Shown one piece after another: positions 1 through 7,933 of a DNA stretch of 64,000 nt (the stretch's first letter is position 1; every line of letters starts with the position of its first letter). The notes beneath the pieces were generated by a model. The model saw nothing but the letters and a program-made list of their open reading frames with translations, was not told where the DNA came from and did no database searches. A program made the translations under genes and the position numbers. The DNA comes from Nitrosomonas sp. Nm34 (GTDB lineage Bacteria; Pseudomonadota; Gammaproteobacteria; Burkholderiales; Nitrosomonadaceae), in the NCBI RefSeq assembly GCF_900113925.1, contig NZ_FORD01000013.1, forward strand, positions 1 through 64,000. Direction: 5' to 3'.

Positions 1-275
1 GCAGTCAATATCAATGCGGATGTGTTTGACGAATGGGCGATGCAGGACCTGTTGCCTGAATTGCCGTCACATGCCGTCGTTGTGATGGACAATGCCACTT
101 TCCATAAGAGGCAGGATACGCAAGAGGCCATACAAAACGCTGGGCACACCCTTGATATTTGCCCGCTTATTCTCCTGATCTAAACCTCATCGAACATAAA
201 TGGGCACAGGCCAAAGCACTGCGTAGACAACAAAACCAGACCGTTGAGATGCTCTTCAAATCCTATACATTCTGA
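1..275 (+). pseudogene. IS630-family transposase, 3' fragment with frameshift
   Basis: This is the C-terminal part of a DDE transposase of the IS630/Tc1-mariner type. Frame 1 reads VVVMDNATFHKR, which carries the second catalytic Asp region, and runs to a TAA at 181-183. The typical C-terminal block (LPAYSPDLNLIEHKWAQAK) continues in frame 3 from position 159 to a TGA at 273-275, so one base is missing relative to an intact gene. The 5' part lies outside the window. The element appears to end near 300 (ACTGGTTAGACTATA) and to sit inside a MITE copy at a TA dinucleotide. A programmed frameshift is possible in this family, but the missing base right before the conserved block looks more like decay. 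Confidence 0.85.
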
Positions 276-298
276 ATCATTCTTAACTGGTTAGACTA

Positions 299-356
299 TA
301 ATACGGCAAGATGAAGCCGACAAAGTCAGCTTTGCTTTGATTTAGAAATGAAATTA
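299..356 (-). repeat. MITE family 1, half copy interrupted by IS630
   Basis: The segment TACGGCAAGATGAAGCCGAC through TTTGATTTAGAAATGAAAT matches one half of the dispersed repeat seen complete at 52159-52264. The missing half would lie to the left of the IS630 remnant. The junction falls at a TA that full copies contain in the sequence AATAATACGG, as expected for an IS630 insertion with TA target duplication. Confidence 0.75.
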
Positions 357-451
357 GCTGGTTTTCTTTGTTCAGACAGTATAAATAAGCGATCACGCTC
401 ATAAACTGGTGGCATAATTTTAGTCGGAATCTTTTTAATTCCACTAGTCAT
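326..451 (-). pseudogene. truncated 5' end of a second STAND/SARP regulator
   Basis: On the minus strand an ATG at 451-449 opens a reading frame whose residues 6-17 (KKIPTKIMPPVY) closely match the N-terminus of the 1071-aa regulator encoded at 618-3833 (KRYPTKIMPPAY). After about 31 residues the frame runs into the terminal inverted repeat of a MITE and stops at 326. The upstream DNA (about 452-505) also resembles the DNA upstream of the intact regulator, so gene and promoter were duplicated together. The rest of the gene may survive beyond the IS to the left of the window. Confidence 0.7.
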
Positions 452-496
452 CCTTTTGTGAGATTTTTTTCAATCTGTATGCTATCCGTAAGTCTG

Positions 497-576
497 ATTC
501 CGGTAAATTTTACGGCAAAGACTGGAAGGCGCATTATTCAGACGAGATTAGTGCGATTGAATGGATGGCTCTGTGA
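497..576 (+). pseudogene. possible C-terminal remnant of an unknown gene
   Basis: A plus-strand frame ending in TGA at 574-576 has protein-like composition (FYGKDWKAHYSDEISAIEW). It is followed 10 bases later by a strong rho-independent terminator. No start with a ribosome binding site is visible, and its upstream part merges with the duplicated regulator promoter. It may be the tail of a gene lost when that block was duplicated. No family was recognised. Confidence 0.3.
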
Positions 577-586
577 CGGAGTCTTC

Positions 587-619
587 GCACCTCACTGTAT
601 ACCGGTGAGGTGCTTTTTT
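587..619 (+). terminator. rho-independent terminator without an obvious upstream gene
   Basis: A nine-base-pair stem (GCACCTCAC / GTGAGGTGC) with a nine-base loop is followed by TTTTTT, so it works for plus-strand transcription. No intact plus-strand gene precedes it; it probably belonged to the remnant ending at 576. It lies next to the 3' end of the minus-strand regulator and might also slow transcription from that side, although the minus strand has no T-run there. Confidence 0.75.
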
Positions 620-3600
620 ATAGCTTATTTATTTTGGAGTTAGAATTATAACCTTCTTCTCTTTTTAATTGCTTGGCAAGCTCAAGAATTTTATTAGAAA
701 GCCGAATTTTAAATCCTTCAAATAAAATCCGATGGCATCGATGATATGTCTGCAGTGCCTGATCAGGCTGTCCTTGTCTGATATGATAAGACATTAACCG
801 CCGATAATTTTCTTCCGTCAGAGGATTTAGCTCTACTGCCTTGTTTAGTAACAGATAAACACGATCATATTCCCCGTTTTTTTCATAGAAGCTTATGGAC
901 AAATCCAGCGCACGGGATAATTTATTCAACAATTGGGATTGTTTTAATATCCCTAACCCTGAATCAGAATCTTTCAAGAATGGGCCCCGGTAGAATTTCA
1001 ACAGCCGGTCAGTTAATTTAATGATCTTAGACGGTCGCTCATCAGTAAGCGCTTGCTCCAGCTCGTCTATAGTCGCTTCAAACGCCCACAAATCTAGCCA
1101 GCAATAACTGCTGTTAAGCGAAACCAGACCAGAATTCAATATTACGACTTCCTTGCCAAGGAGCTTTCGTAATCGGTGCAGCGCTGTTTCTAAGGACTGC
1201 CTCGCCAGGTCACCGTCAACATCAGGCCATAATATATCAGTGAGTTGACTGGAATGAACATTACGGCCACCCAATATGACTAGTGTCTGCAGTAATTCGA
1301 GTATCTTCTTCTGACTTTTGCCAGAATGCTCTATCTGTTTTCCTTTGACTTCTACTATCAATGATCCAAAACTATAGATTCGTACTGGCCAGGGCCATTT
1401 CTCGAGATATGTAGGTGGACAAGCCAGCAGTCGATGTTTCTGCAACATGCGTACAGCAAATTCTTCCTCGATGCCGGTTTCAATTGCCAGCAGGCACAGC
1501 GAAATTAAAACCTTGGGGCGCCACCCGAAAAAAGCAAAAATCTCCTCAGTATGCAGAATTTGCAATAGCTCTTTTAGAGCTGCGAGGGTACGAAGCTGAT
1601 TTTGCTGTAAGTACGCTAGCCAGGCATCAGCGATATGGTACTGGATCAGATTATGCTTATTATTGGTATCTATAGCTGCTGCAGAAAGTAAAGAAAGTGT
1701 TTGCTCCGCTTTGTGCCACTGTGACAGCTCAGCGAGTATTTGTACCTCAAGTGACCAAAGGCTGACACAAGTGATTTTAAAGTGAATTGATTTTGCCAAC
1801 TGAAGAGTCTTGTGATTCTGCTCTAAGGCGTGATGCAGCTTGCCGGCTAATGCAGCTAACCAAACGGCATAGGAACAGTGTATTACAGTTGATATGCGTT
1901 GATACGCATCCTCATACTTGATGGCTTTTTGTAAAGCCATTTCAGCACTAATCAGATCACCGTCATTAATATGACAACCAATAATAGTGGCATGCAGCAC
2001 TCCTTCAAATGAACGAATGCCTGATAACTCTGACAATTGTAACCCTGTCTGCGTATACTCAAGCGCTTTGACAGTATCGGCCATGAATAGTCTTTGATTA
2101 GCTAATAGGTAAGTACTCATAATCCTTACCATGACAGGTATAGCTTGATCTTCCACTACTAACTCTAAAAAAGCAGCCGAGGTATGTAGTTTGGTTAATT
2201 GACAGTTAAACATGTAATACTGTGCTAACTGTGTACCTAACAATAACTTGATTGTTTTTATCGAAGTGAAGAGAAACAGTCGTTCACAAATTCTGATTAA
2301 TGTTTTTAACCGTGGATGGTGTGGGTCATAGATAGTAAGACCATTTATCGCCGCCATATAAAATTTGATTTTTAATTCAACTGATGGACGGGCGTGATAA
2401 TGCTTGCGTATTTCGTCAAAGCGATTCATCCAAACCTTCAGTCTGGAAAAATCATCCCAGCTAACTATAATTGATTCAACTGCGGCCACCCAGCTAGAAT
2501 AAATCCCTTTAATATCATGATTGATGTCAAATAGCTGATAGCATTTTTCCATATGCGCTTCAGTCAAAAAGGGGTTAACTGGTTTCAATGCAATGGCATA
2601 CCAATATCTTATCCAGGCATCCATATTCAGGTACTTGCTTGGTAATGCTTGCATCCATTGAATAACGGTATGATGATGCCCAGAATTAATTAGCTGGCTA
2701 GCTCGCTGTAATAGTAACTCTTTTAGCGATGGCCAATCCTGTAATTGTTGGAAAAGAAGCATGGCTTCAAGAGCGCTGTCCTGCTTTACCAGGATTATTG
2801 CAGCTTTGCGCTGTAATTTCCTCCAATAGGCTGGGGTAAACACAACGTCTGCCTGAGATAACAGTAAATCTCTGAGCAGCGGATGAAATTGATAAGTCGG
2901 ATTGGGTTTCTCTATACGCTTAATTAGGAAATTCTTAGAAACAAGCTCATTGAGATAAGACCTAGCTTGACTGCAACCGGTCAGTTGCATACCCATTTCT
3001 GCCGTTAATTGGGTAAATAATGCACTGGCTACTAAAAACTTATGCAATTCCTTGGGTAAATGAAAAAGAATTTCCGAAGAGAGATAATCAAAAATATTTT
3101 CTTCGGCATTAAAATCTTTAGTAAAACCCAGGACTCTAAATTCCCTCGCCATCAATACTATCCCGGCAGCCCAGCCATGTGTTTTTGACTGAATTTGCTG
3201 GATCTGGAGATCATTCAGATGGGGATCAAGCCATTTTAAGAATGCTTGACCCTCCTTATCATTAAACTCTAGCTCGGCATTGCCTATATCGAGCAATTGA
3301 TAATTGGTGTACAACCGCTTAAGTGCAGCAGGGAGACGATTCCTGCTGATACAGATCAATTGCATGTCCTGTGGCAACTGATTTTCAACGATCTGTATCA
3401 GCCGGAGAAAAACAGCATTCTTTTCCAGTTCATGGCAATTATCCAGCACAATGGCTGATTCTTTTGTGAGTGAAGCAATAAGCTTACGAAAAAAGATGCG
3501 TGCAAAGTTTTCTACATCATCAGCATATTCACTGGTAAAAACCGGCAGATCAAGTTTCTTTCTGGGATGGTTCTTTTGTGCAGCCAATGCCAGAAAATAA

Positions 3601-3833
3601 AAAATGTCGGCCACATCATTCTCGCTGCTATCGATCCGGTACCACAAAAATGATGTATGCAGTTTTTTAAGTAAGCTGGCGACAAAAACAGTTTTGCCGG
3701 CACCGGGCGACCCATTCACCCAGATAATCCTTGCGGACTTTCTTTTTTTGACGAGCTCAAACAAGAAAGTCCGCTCAAAAACATGCGTGTAAGCAGGCGG
3801 CATGATTTTGGTTGGATATCTTTTTATTTTCAT
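618..3833 (-). CDS. large STAND ATPase transcriptional regulator with SARP-type winged helix and BTAD
   Basis: This 1071-residue cytoplasmic regulator starts with a MalT/STAND-like NTPase. It has a P-loop at residues 41-48 (GSPGAGKT) and a likely Walker B in the IVLDN segment. A long helical, TPR-like middle follows, then a C-terminal OmpR/SARP-type winged helix (about residues 815-895, around LWPDVDGDLARQSLETALHR) and a bacterial transcriptional activator domain to about residue 1055. STAND regulators of this build switch on genes after binding a signal and ATP; the inducer here is unknown. It is divergent from the two multicopper oxidase genes across a 217-bp promoter region with a direct repeat, so it is the obvious candidate activator of that pair. 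A truncated copy of its 5' end lies at 326-451. Confidence 0.85.
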   Translation of the reverse strand: MKIKRYPTKIMPPAYTHVFERTFLFELVKKRKSARIIWVNGSPGAGKTVFVASLLKKLHTSFLWYRIDSSENDVADIFYFLALAAQKNHPRKKLDLPVFTSEYADDVENFARIFFRKLIASLTKESAIVLDNCHELEKNAVFLRLIQIVENQLPQDMQLICISRNRLPAALKRLYTNYQLLDIGNAELEFNDKEGQAFLKWLDPHLNDLQIQQIQSKTHGWAAGIVLMAREFRVLGFTKDFNAEENIFDYLSSEILFHLPKELHKFLVASALFTQLTAEMGMQLTGCSQARSYLNELVSKNFLIKRIEKPNPTYQFHPLLRDLLLSQADVVFTPAYWRKLQRKAAIILVKQDSALEAMLLFQQLQDWPSLKELLLQRASQLINSGHHHTVIQWMQALPSKYLNMDAWIRYWYAIALKPVNPFLTEAHMEKCYQLFDINHDIKGIYSSWVAAVESIIVSWDDFSRLKVWMNRFDEIRKHYHARPSVELKIKFYMAAINGLTIYDPHHPRLKTLIRICERLFLFTSIKTIKLLLGTQLAQYYMFNCQLTKLHTSAAFLELVVEDQAIPVMVRIMSTYLLANQRLFMADTVKALEYTQTGLQLSELSGIRSFEGVLHATIIGCHINDGDLISAEMALQKAIKYEDAYQRISTVIHCSYAVWLAALAGKLHHALEQNHKTLQLAKSIHFKITCVSLWSLEVQILAELSQWHKAEQTLSLLSAAAIDTNNKHNLIQYHIADAWLAYLQQNQLRTLAALKELLQILHTEEIFAFFGWRPKVLISLCLLAIETGIEEEFAVRMLQKHRLLACPPTYLEKWPWPVRIYSFGSLIVEVKGKQIEHSGKSQKKILELLQTLVILGGRNVHSSQLTDILWPDVDGDLARQSLETALHRLRKLLGKEVVILNSGLVSLNSSYCWLDLWAFEATIDELEQALTDERPSKIIKLTDRLLKFYRGPFLKDSDSGLGILKQSQLLNKLSRALDLSISFYEKNGEYDRVYLLLNKAVELNPLTEENYRRLMSYHIRQGQPDQALQTYHRCHRILFEGFKIRLSNKILELAKQLKREEGYNSNSKINKL

Positions 3834-3880
3834 TCTTATTCTTTCTCTATCAAATTATTTTTTTTCATAACATGTATGCC

Positions 3881-3941
3881 ATTTGTAAGCCTTCAATTTT
3901 ATTTACCAAATAATATGTAGGTGATTTGTATACCCTCAATT
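3881..3941. promoter_or_regulatory. direct repeat in divergent promoter, candidate operator
   Basis: Two similar 18-bp blocks occur in the same orientation: ATTTGTAAGCCTTCAATT at 3881-3898 and ATTTGTATACCCTCAATT at 3924-3941. Their starts are 43 bp apart, about four helical turns. SARP-type winged-helix activators typically bind direct repeats, and the regulator at 618-3833 is transcribed from this region. The assignment is inference; no footprint is implied. Confidence 0.45.
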
Positions 3942-4050
3942 GTTAAATTTTGCGCCAAAGTTAATTATGAAAAATTAATTGGCTTTCATGGAGTTTAGTC
4001 AACAAATCTTTACTTTAATTTAACTGTGCCAAGAAAAGGGTGAAAAAAAT

Positions 4051-5034
4051 ATGAGGAGTATACACACTGCAGAGCTTGTTACAGATAGCTTCTTTTCATC
4101 GCGTATGGAAAAAATAGGTAACTCACGTCCACTATCAGCTATTTGGTCGATGGTTCTATTTGCTATCTCTTTATTATTTTTTGGAGGTAATGTATTAGCA
4201 GGAAATACTCATCGAATCGGCATGTTTGCTGAAGAAATCACCGGCGGTTATTTTGCTTATCGTATGATGAGATATGAAGTTATTGATCAAGATGGTAGCT
4301 CAACCGATATAACTGCCCGTTATAGCGATAGGGCCACGGTTCCAGGACCAACCATAATCCTTACCGAAGGAGATGAAGCTGAAATCGAGCTCATGTATCA
4401 AATTAATCCCGATCAGGCAAACTCTAAGCATAATCATGTCAGTTTGCACGTGCATGGGGTTCACTACGATAAAGACAGCGATGGTACCTTGAAATACATC
4501 AATCTGTATAAGGATGAGAGTGCGACGCCTGTGTTGTCATACACTTACCGGTGGCACGCTGCGCTCGGCACTGCGGGTACATGGCCCTACCATGATCACA
4601 ATATGGATAGCCATAATGGCGCTGAAGATAGAGGACTATTCGGGGCGCTTATCGTTAATCCTGCATCGGCTGCAGTGGATAACATTAAAAAGGAATTTGT
4701 TCTTTACATTATCGATGACGCGTTTGTTGGAATGGAAACCAATAACACGACAGGCCAGCACACCCCGCTTTGGGCTAACCCTAACCTGACAGCAGAAAAA
4801 AATAGCGATGTGAGATTTCATGTGCTTGCATTAGGTACTAATTTCCATCAATTTCAACTTAATAACTACACATGGGCGGATCCAGGATCAGTTAATCAAA
4901 TCCACACGAAAGCGATAGGCCCATTGGAAAAACATGTATTTGTAGTTAAAGCAACTCATTCTTCAAGCTATATGGATACTGCTTTCTCAAGTGTATTGCT
5001 CGGCATGAAAGGTGATTTTGTCGTTGCTGATTAA
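4051..5034 (+). CDS. two-domain multicopper oxidase, subunit retaining domain-1 copper ligands only
   Basis: This 327-aa exported protein has a hydrophobic signal segment ending near residue 50 (VLA-G), then two cupredoxin domains. Domain 1 keeps both histidine pairs of laccase-type oxidases: H133/H135 in LHVHG and H181/H183 in YHDH. In domain 2 the motifs are gone. HQFQLNNYTW (266-275) replaces the HxxHxH block, and the HCHxxxHxxxxM block is replaced by AFSSVLLGMKG without Cys or His. It therefore has half a trinuclear site and no type 1 site. The next gene, 11 bp downstream, is a paralogue with the opposite pattern. The two are probably co-transcribed and function as one hetero-oligomer. 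ATG at 4051 has an upstream AAAGGG; a later ATG at 4105 would give a shorter signal peptide. The substrate is unknown. Confidence 0.85.
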   Translation: MRSIHTAELVTDSFFSSRMEKIGNSRPLSAIWSMVLFAISLLFFGGNVLAGNTHRIGMFAEEITGGYFAYRMMRYEVIDQDGSSTDITARYSDRATVPGPTIILTEGDEAEIELMYQINPDQANSKHNHVSLHVHGVHYDKDSDGTLKYINLYKDESATPVLSYTYRWHAALGTAGTWPYHDHNMDSHNGAEDRGLFGALIVNPASAAVDNIKKEFVLYIIDDAFVGMETNNTTGQHTPLWANPNLTAEKNSDVRFHVLALGTNFHQFQLNNYTWADPGSVNQIHTKAIGPLEKHVFVVKATHSSSYMDTAFSSVLLGMKGDFVVAD

Positions 5035-5045
5035 GGTTACTTCTT

Positions 5046-7835
5046 ATGAGAAGAAGTATGAGTTCACCTATTTTTGGAAAGAAAATGAAAACCACTACAT
5101 CAATTTTATTATTTATTACGACATGGCTGCTTGCTTCAATGGTGCTGGCAGCCTCGCATAACATTGTATTATCTGCTGAAACCCTTCCTAATGGACAATA
5201 TGGCTATAAAATGATCAGCCATACGACGACGGATGGTACGGTACCCACTTATCCTGCTGATGCAGTGATTCCTGGCCCCACACTATTTTTACAGGCTGGG
5301 GATAACGTCAAAGTTCAACTGACCAATAATACCAATGTGAAAATTGATTTCAATGTGGGTGGGTTATCGGTCGGTAATACTTCCTCTCTTTCGCCCAAAC
5401 AGACAAAAAATTATCGATTTAACGCTAATGCAGTGGGCACTTTTCTATATGGTGATGAAAAATCAGCGTTACTCGGATTATTTGGTGCCATTGTAGTGGA
5501 TGATCCCAGTGGGAAAGTGCAAAGCTTTATGGATGGTAATGGCACGCTCACTGCTGTCAATCGCGTTCAGCTGGATAAAGAATACATTTTATTCATGGTC
5601 GGCTCAACCTTCTGGGGCGCCGAAATGAGTGCGAATGGCACACAAAGACCGCTATGGACTAATCCAACTCTGGGTGCAATCGAGAATCAGCTTGTGCGTT
5701 GGCACGTGCTGGCGGTAGGTCATGCACACACTTTCCATCTGCATGCGCATCGCTGGCCTGATTCTGTAGATAGAAATGCCGCTTCATCAAATATCATTGA
5801 TGTGAAATTGATGAATAGTCCTTTCGACAGTCATACTTTTACCATTAAAGCTGGAACAGGTGTGGGGCCAGGTGTCTGGCAATATCACTGTCATGTGATG
5901 TCGCATATGCAATCTAACATGAACGGCAAATTTCATGTAGTTCCAGCAGGGTCAGGTGAAACAGGCGAAAGCCTCGCAGGTGCTTCTCCGCATGGCAAGA
6001 TATTTGGAAATGAAAATGGTGATGGAGCGGGCCTGGTTACTTTCATTATATCTGATGAACCGGGTAGCTGGTTTAGAAGTGTACGTGGTGATGCCTTGAG
6101 TCCGGTAACGCATACTAAATCATTGGAAATTATTCCTCCAGGCAGCAGTGTTCATTTCATCATGTCCGACACCAACGGTACACATACTGTCACCAATCTG
6201 CTGTGGCCAAGTGATGCAGGAAAAAATGATCATGGCGGAGATCATTTCATGATTCCCTTTGAGCAGACTAAAGCTTATCGTGGTGGCGGTATTGTGCAAC
6301 TCAATGTGCCTGGCTTATATGTCTTTACCTGCAAGATTCACCCGTTCATGATGGCAGCGGTGATAGTCGATGACCCAGCTACAGATGGCTTAGATCTAGG
6401 TAAGACGATTGATTTGGTATCGGGTGTCAAAGATTTGCCTACCAGCAGTGACTTGGCAACACGTCTGGTCCACACCTTCTTTGTTGCCTCTACGCCGAAA
6501 AACTGGCAAGATTTTACCTCTACTAATCCTTGGCACGTCGCCTATCCCAATGTGGAGGTGGTAACCGACGCGGGCAAACTCTCATTGGTATCTGTTCTTG
6601 AAGCAAGATATGGTCAGGATATTATACTGGCACCATTAGTCAAACCGGCCACCCCGGGTGTAGGTGAAGTATGGATCAATACCCAATTCGAGAAAACAAC
6701 CGGTAAAACCAAACCGGGCACGGTTACCGTTCTCAATACCAGTGACTGGACGCTTAAACGGAAAATTGCATTACCGCAGATCAATATGAATAATCCACAT
6801 AACATGTGGGCCAATCGTGATCATTCAGTCATTTATCAAACTCAGTGGTTTGATACCAACCTCGTATTAATTGATCAGAAGAATGGCAAGTTGATCAAGA
6901 GTATTCACGTTGGGGATACGCCTTCGCATGTGATGACCCTCCCGAATACAGATGATGTTACTGTAGCAATTCATGGCGAGAATGGTGTCGTTATGATTCC
7001 TGCCGGCACGACAGAAGTACGTCACATGATGCCGACACAACAACATGGACAAGCTCCGGCTAACCCGCATGGTCACTGGATTTCTGCTGATGGAAAACGC
7101 ATTATCACTCCTAATGTCAATACTGGTGATGCCGGTATTTATGACCCGGAAACAGATCAAATCATAGCAAGAACCCAGACAGGTGGCGGTGCGCCTGTAC
7201 CGCACCCAATTGCTATCGGTATGATGCCAGATTCCAGTAAAGTGTATGCTGCGAATTTACTGCATCACAGCATTAGTGTGCTGGATGGCAACAATGGCGC
7301 ACTGTTAAACACCATTAATTTGATTGCTGACTATGATCCATTAACCGGTGAATTCGCGGATAAAGATGGCAATGGAGCGGTCGCCGTTGGCGTACTTCCA
7401 ATTCAAACTCCAGTGTCACCGGATGGCAAAGCAGTGGTAACGGCTGCGATGGGTGGGCAAATTGTTATCACGGATACGGCTACCGATAAGATTGTTAAAA
7501 TGCTGCCATGTGATCCTGGCTGTCATGGGGCAAACTTTGGTGCCAAAAAAGGTGGTGGTTATTATGCGTATGTCGCGAGCAAATTCTCCAACCGCGTGAT
7601 CGTGGTTGATCCCGATCCAAATGGTGATGGCAATTTAAACGATGCGGAGATTGCCGGTTCGATTTCCTTGGTGGCGGATGGAAGTGTGGCCAAAGATGAT
7701 AATATCAGCAGTCTGGCTGGATTTGGCGGCCAAGGCGTATTGCCATTACCCATTGTCTATAATGGCTGGGTACAGAATCTCTCAAGTGAATGGAGCGCAG
7801 GGCTAACGAATAGTCAGCGTAATCCCATTCAATAG
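5046..7835 (+). CDS. multicopper oxidase subunit with domain-2 ligands, amicyanin-like cupredoxin and YVTN-type beta-propeller
   Basis: This 929-aa exported protein has a signal peptide ending near residue 35. Cupredoxin domain 1 (about 40-155) aligns with the upstream protein but has lost its histidines (DFNVGGLSV, FLYGDEKSALLG). Domain 2 is intact: H228, H231 and H233 in HTFHLH, then H281-C282-H283 with H287 and M292, a perfect HCHxxxHxxxxM. Domain 3 (about 315-445) has H380 and C429-H432-M435 in TCKIHPFM, the Cys-x2-His-x2-Met spacing of amicyanin. Residues about 465-900 form a YVTN-type propeller with His at similar blade positions (585, 628, 675/677, 720, 827) and a CDPGC pair at 822-826. 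The start at 5046 has AAGG 8 bases upstream; 5085 is an alternative. Location should be periplasmic; the electron donor is unknown. Confidence 0.85.
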   Translation: MRRSMSSPIFGKKMKTTTSILLFITTWLLASMVLAASHNIVLSAETLPNGQYGYKMISHTTTDGTVPTYPADAVIPGPTLFLQAGDNVKVQLTNNTNVKIDFNVGGLSVGNTSSLSPKQTKNYRFNANAVGTFLYGDEKSALLGLFGAIVVDDPSGKVQSFMDGNGTLTAVNRVQLDKEYILFMVGSTFWGAEMSANGTQRPLWTNPTLGAIENQLVRWHVLAVGHAHTFHLHAHRWPDSVDRNAASSNIIDVKLMNSPFDSHTFTIKAGTGVGPGVWQYHCHVMSHMQSNMNGKFHVVPAGSGETGESLAGASPHGKIFGNENGDGAGLVTFIISDEPGSWFRSVRGDALSPVTHTKSLEIIPPGSSVHFIMSDTNGTHTVTNLLWPSDAGKNDHGGDHFMIPFEQTKAYRGGGIVQLNVPGLYVFTCKIHPFMMAAVIVDDPATDGLDLGKTIDLVSGVKDLPTSSDLATRLVHTFFVASTPKNWQDFTSTNPWHVAYPNVEVVTDAGKLSLVSVLEARYGQDIILAPLVKPATPGVGEVWINTQFEKTTGKTKPGTVTVLNTSDWTLKRKIALPQINMNNPHNMWANRDHSVIYQTQWFDTNLVLIDQKNGKLIKSIHVGDTPSHVMTLPNTDDVTVAIHGENGVVMIPAGTTEVRHMMPTQQHGQAPANPHGHWISADGKRIITPNVNTGDAGIYDPETDQIIARTQTGGGAPVPHPIAIGMMPDSSKVYAANLLHHSISVLDGNNGALLNTINLIADYDPLTGEFADKDGNGAVAVGVLPIQTPVSPDGKAVVTAAMGGQIVITDTATDKIVKMLPCDPGCHGANFGAKKGGGYYAYVASKFSNRVIVVDPDPNGDGNLNDAEIAGSISLVADGSVAKDDNISSLAGFGGQGVLPLPIVYNGWVQNLSSEWSAGLTNSQRNPIQ

Positions 7836-7887
7836 AGGGAGGTAGGTATCCAATCTAAAATTAAAAAGCTTCTGTAGTCATAACCTC

Positions 7888-7924
7888 ACGCTAGCCAGAA
7901 AATCTCTGGCTAGCGTGTTTGTTT
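7888..7924 (+). terminator. rho-independent terminator of the multicopper oxidase operon
   Basis: A perfect twelve-base-pair stem (ACGCTAGCCAGA / TCTGGCTAGCGT) with loop AAATC is followed by GTTTGTTT. It lies 53 bp after the oxidase stop codon and faces the 3' end of the SDR gene, so it may serve both. Confidence 0.85.
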
Positions 7925-7933
7925 AATACCAGA

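Noticed and set aside
458-643. Plus-strand open frame of 61 codons at the left end
   Set aside because: It runs through the terminator hairpin and into the 3' end of the regulator gene, with no ribosome binding site; a different frame in the same DNA looks more protein-like.
5046-7835. Reading the second oxidase as a broken pseudogene because domain 1 lacks copper ligands
   Set aside because: The frame is 929 codons long and clean, domain 2 is perfect, and the lost ligands are exactly those kept by the neighbouring gene.
4051-7835. Nitrite reductase (NirK) or nitrosocyanin identity for the copper proteins
   Set aside because: NirK has a type 1 site in domain 1 and no HCHxxxHxxxxM motif; nitrosocyanin is a single small cupredoxin. 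The motifs here are those of laccase-type oxidases.
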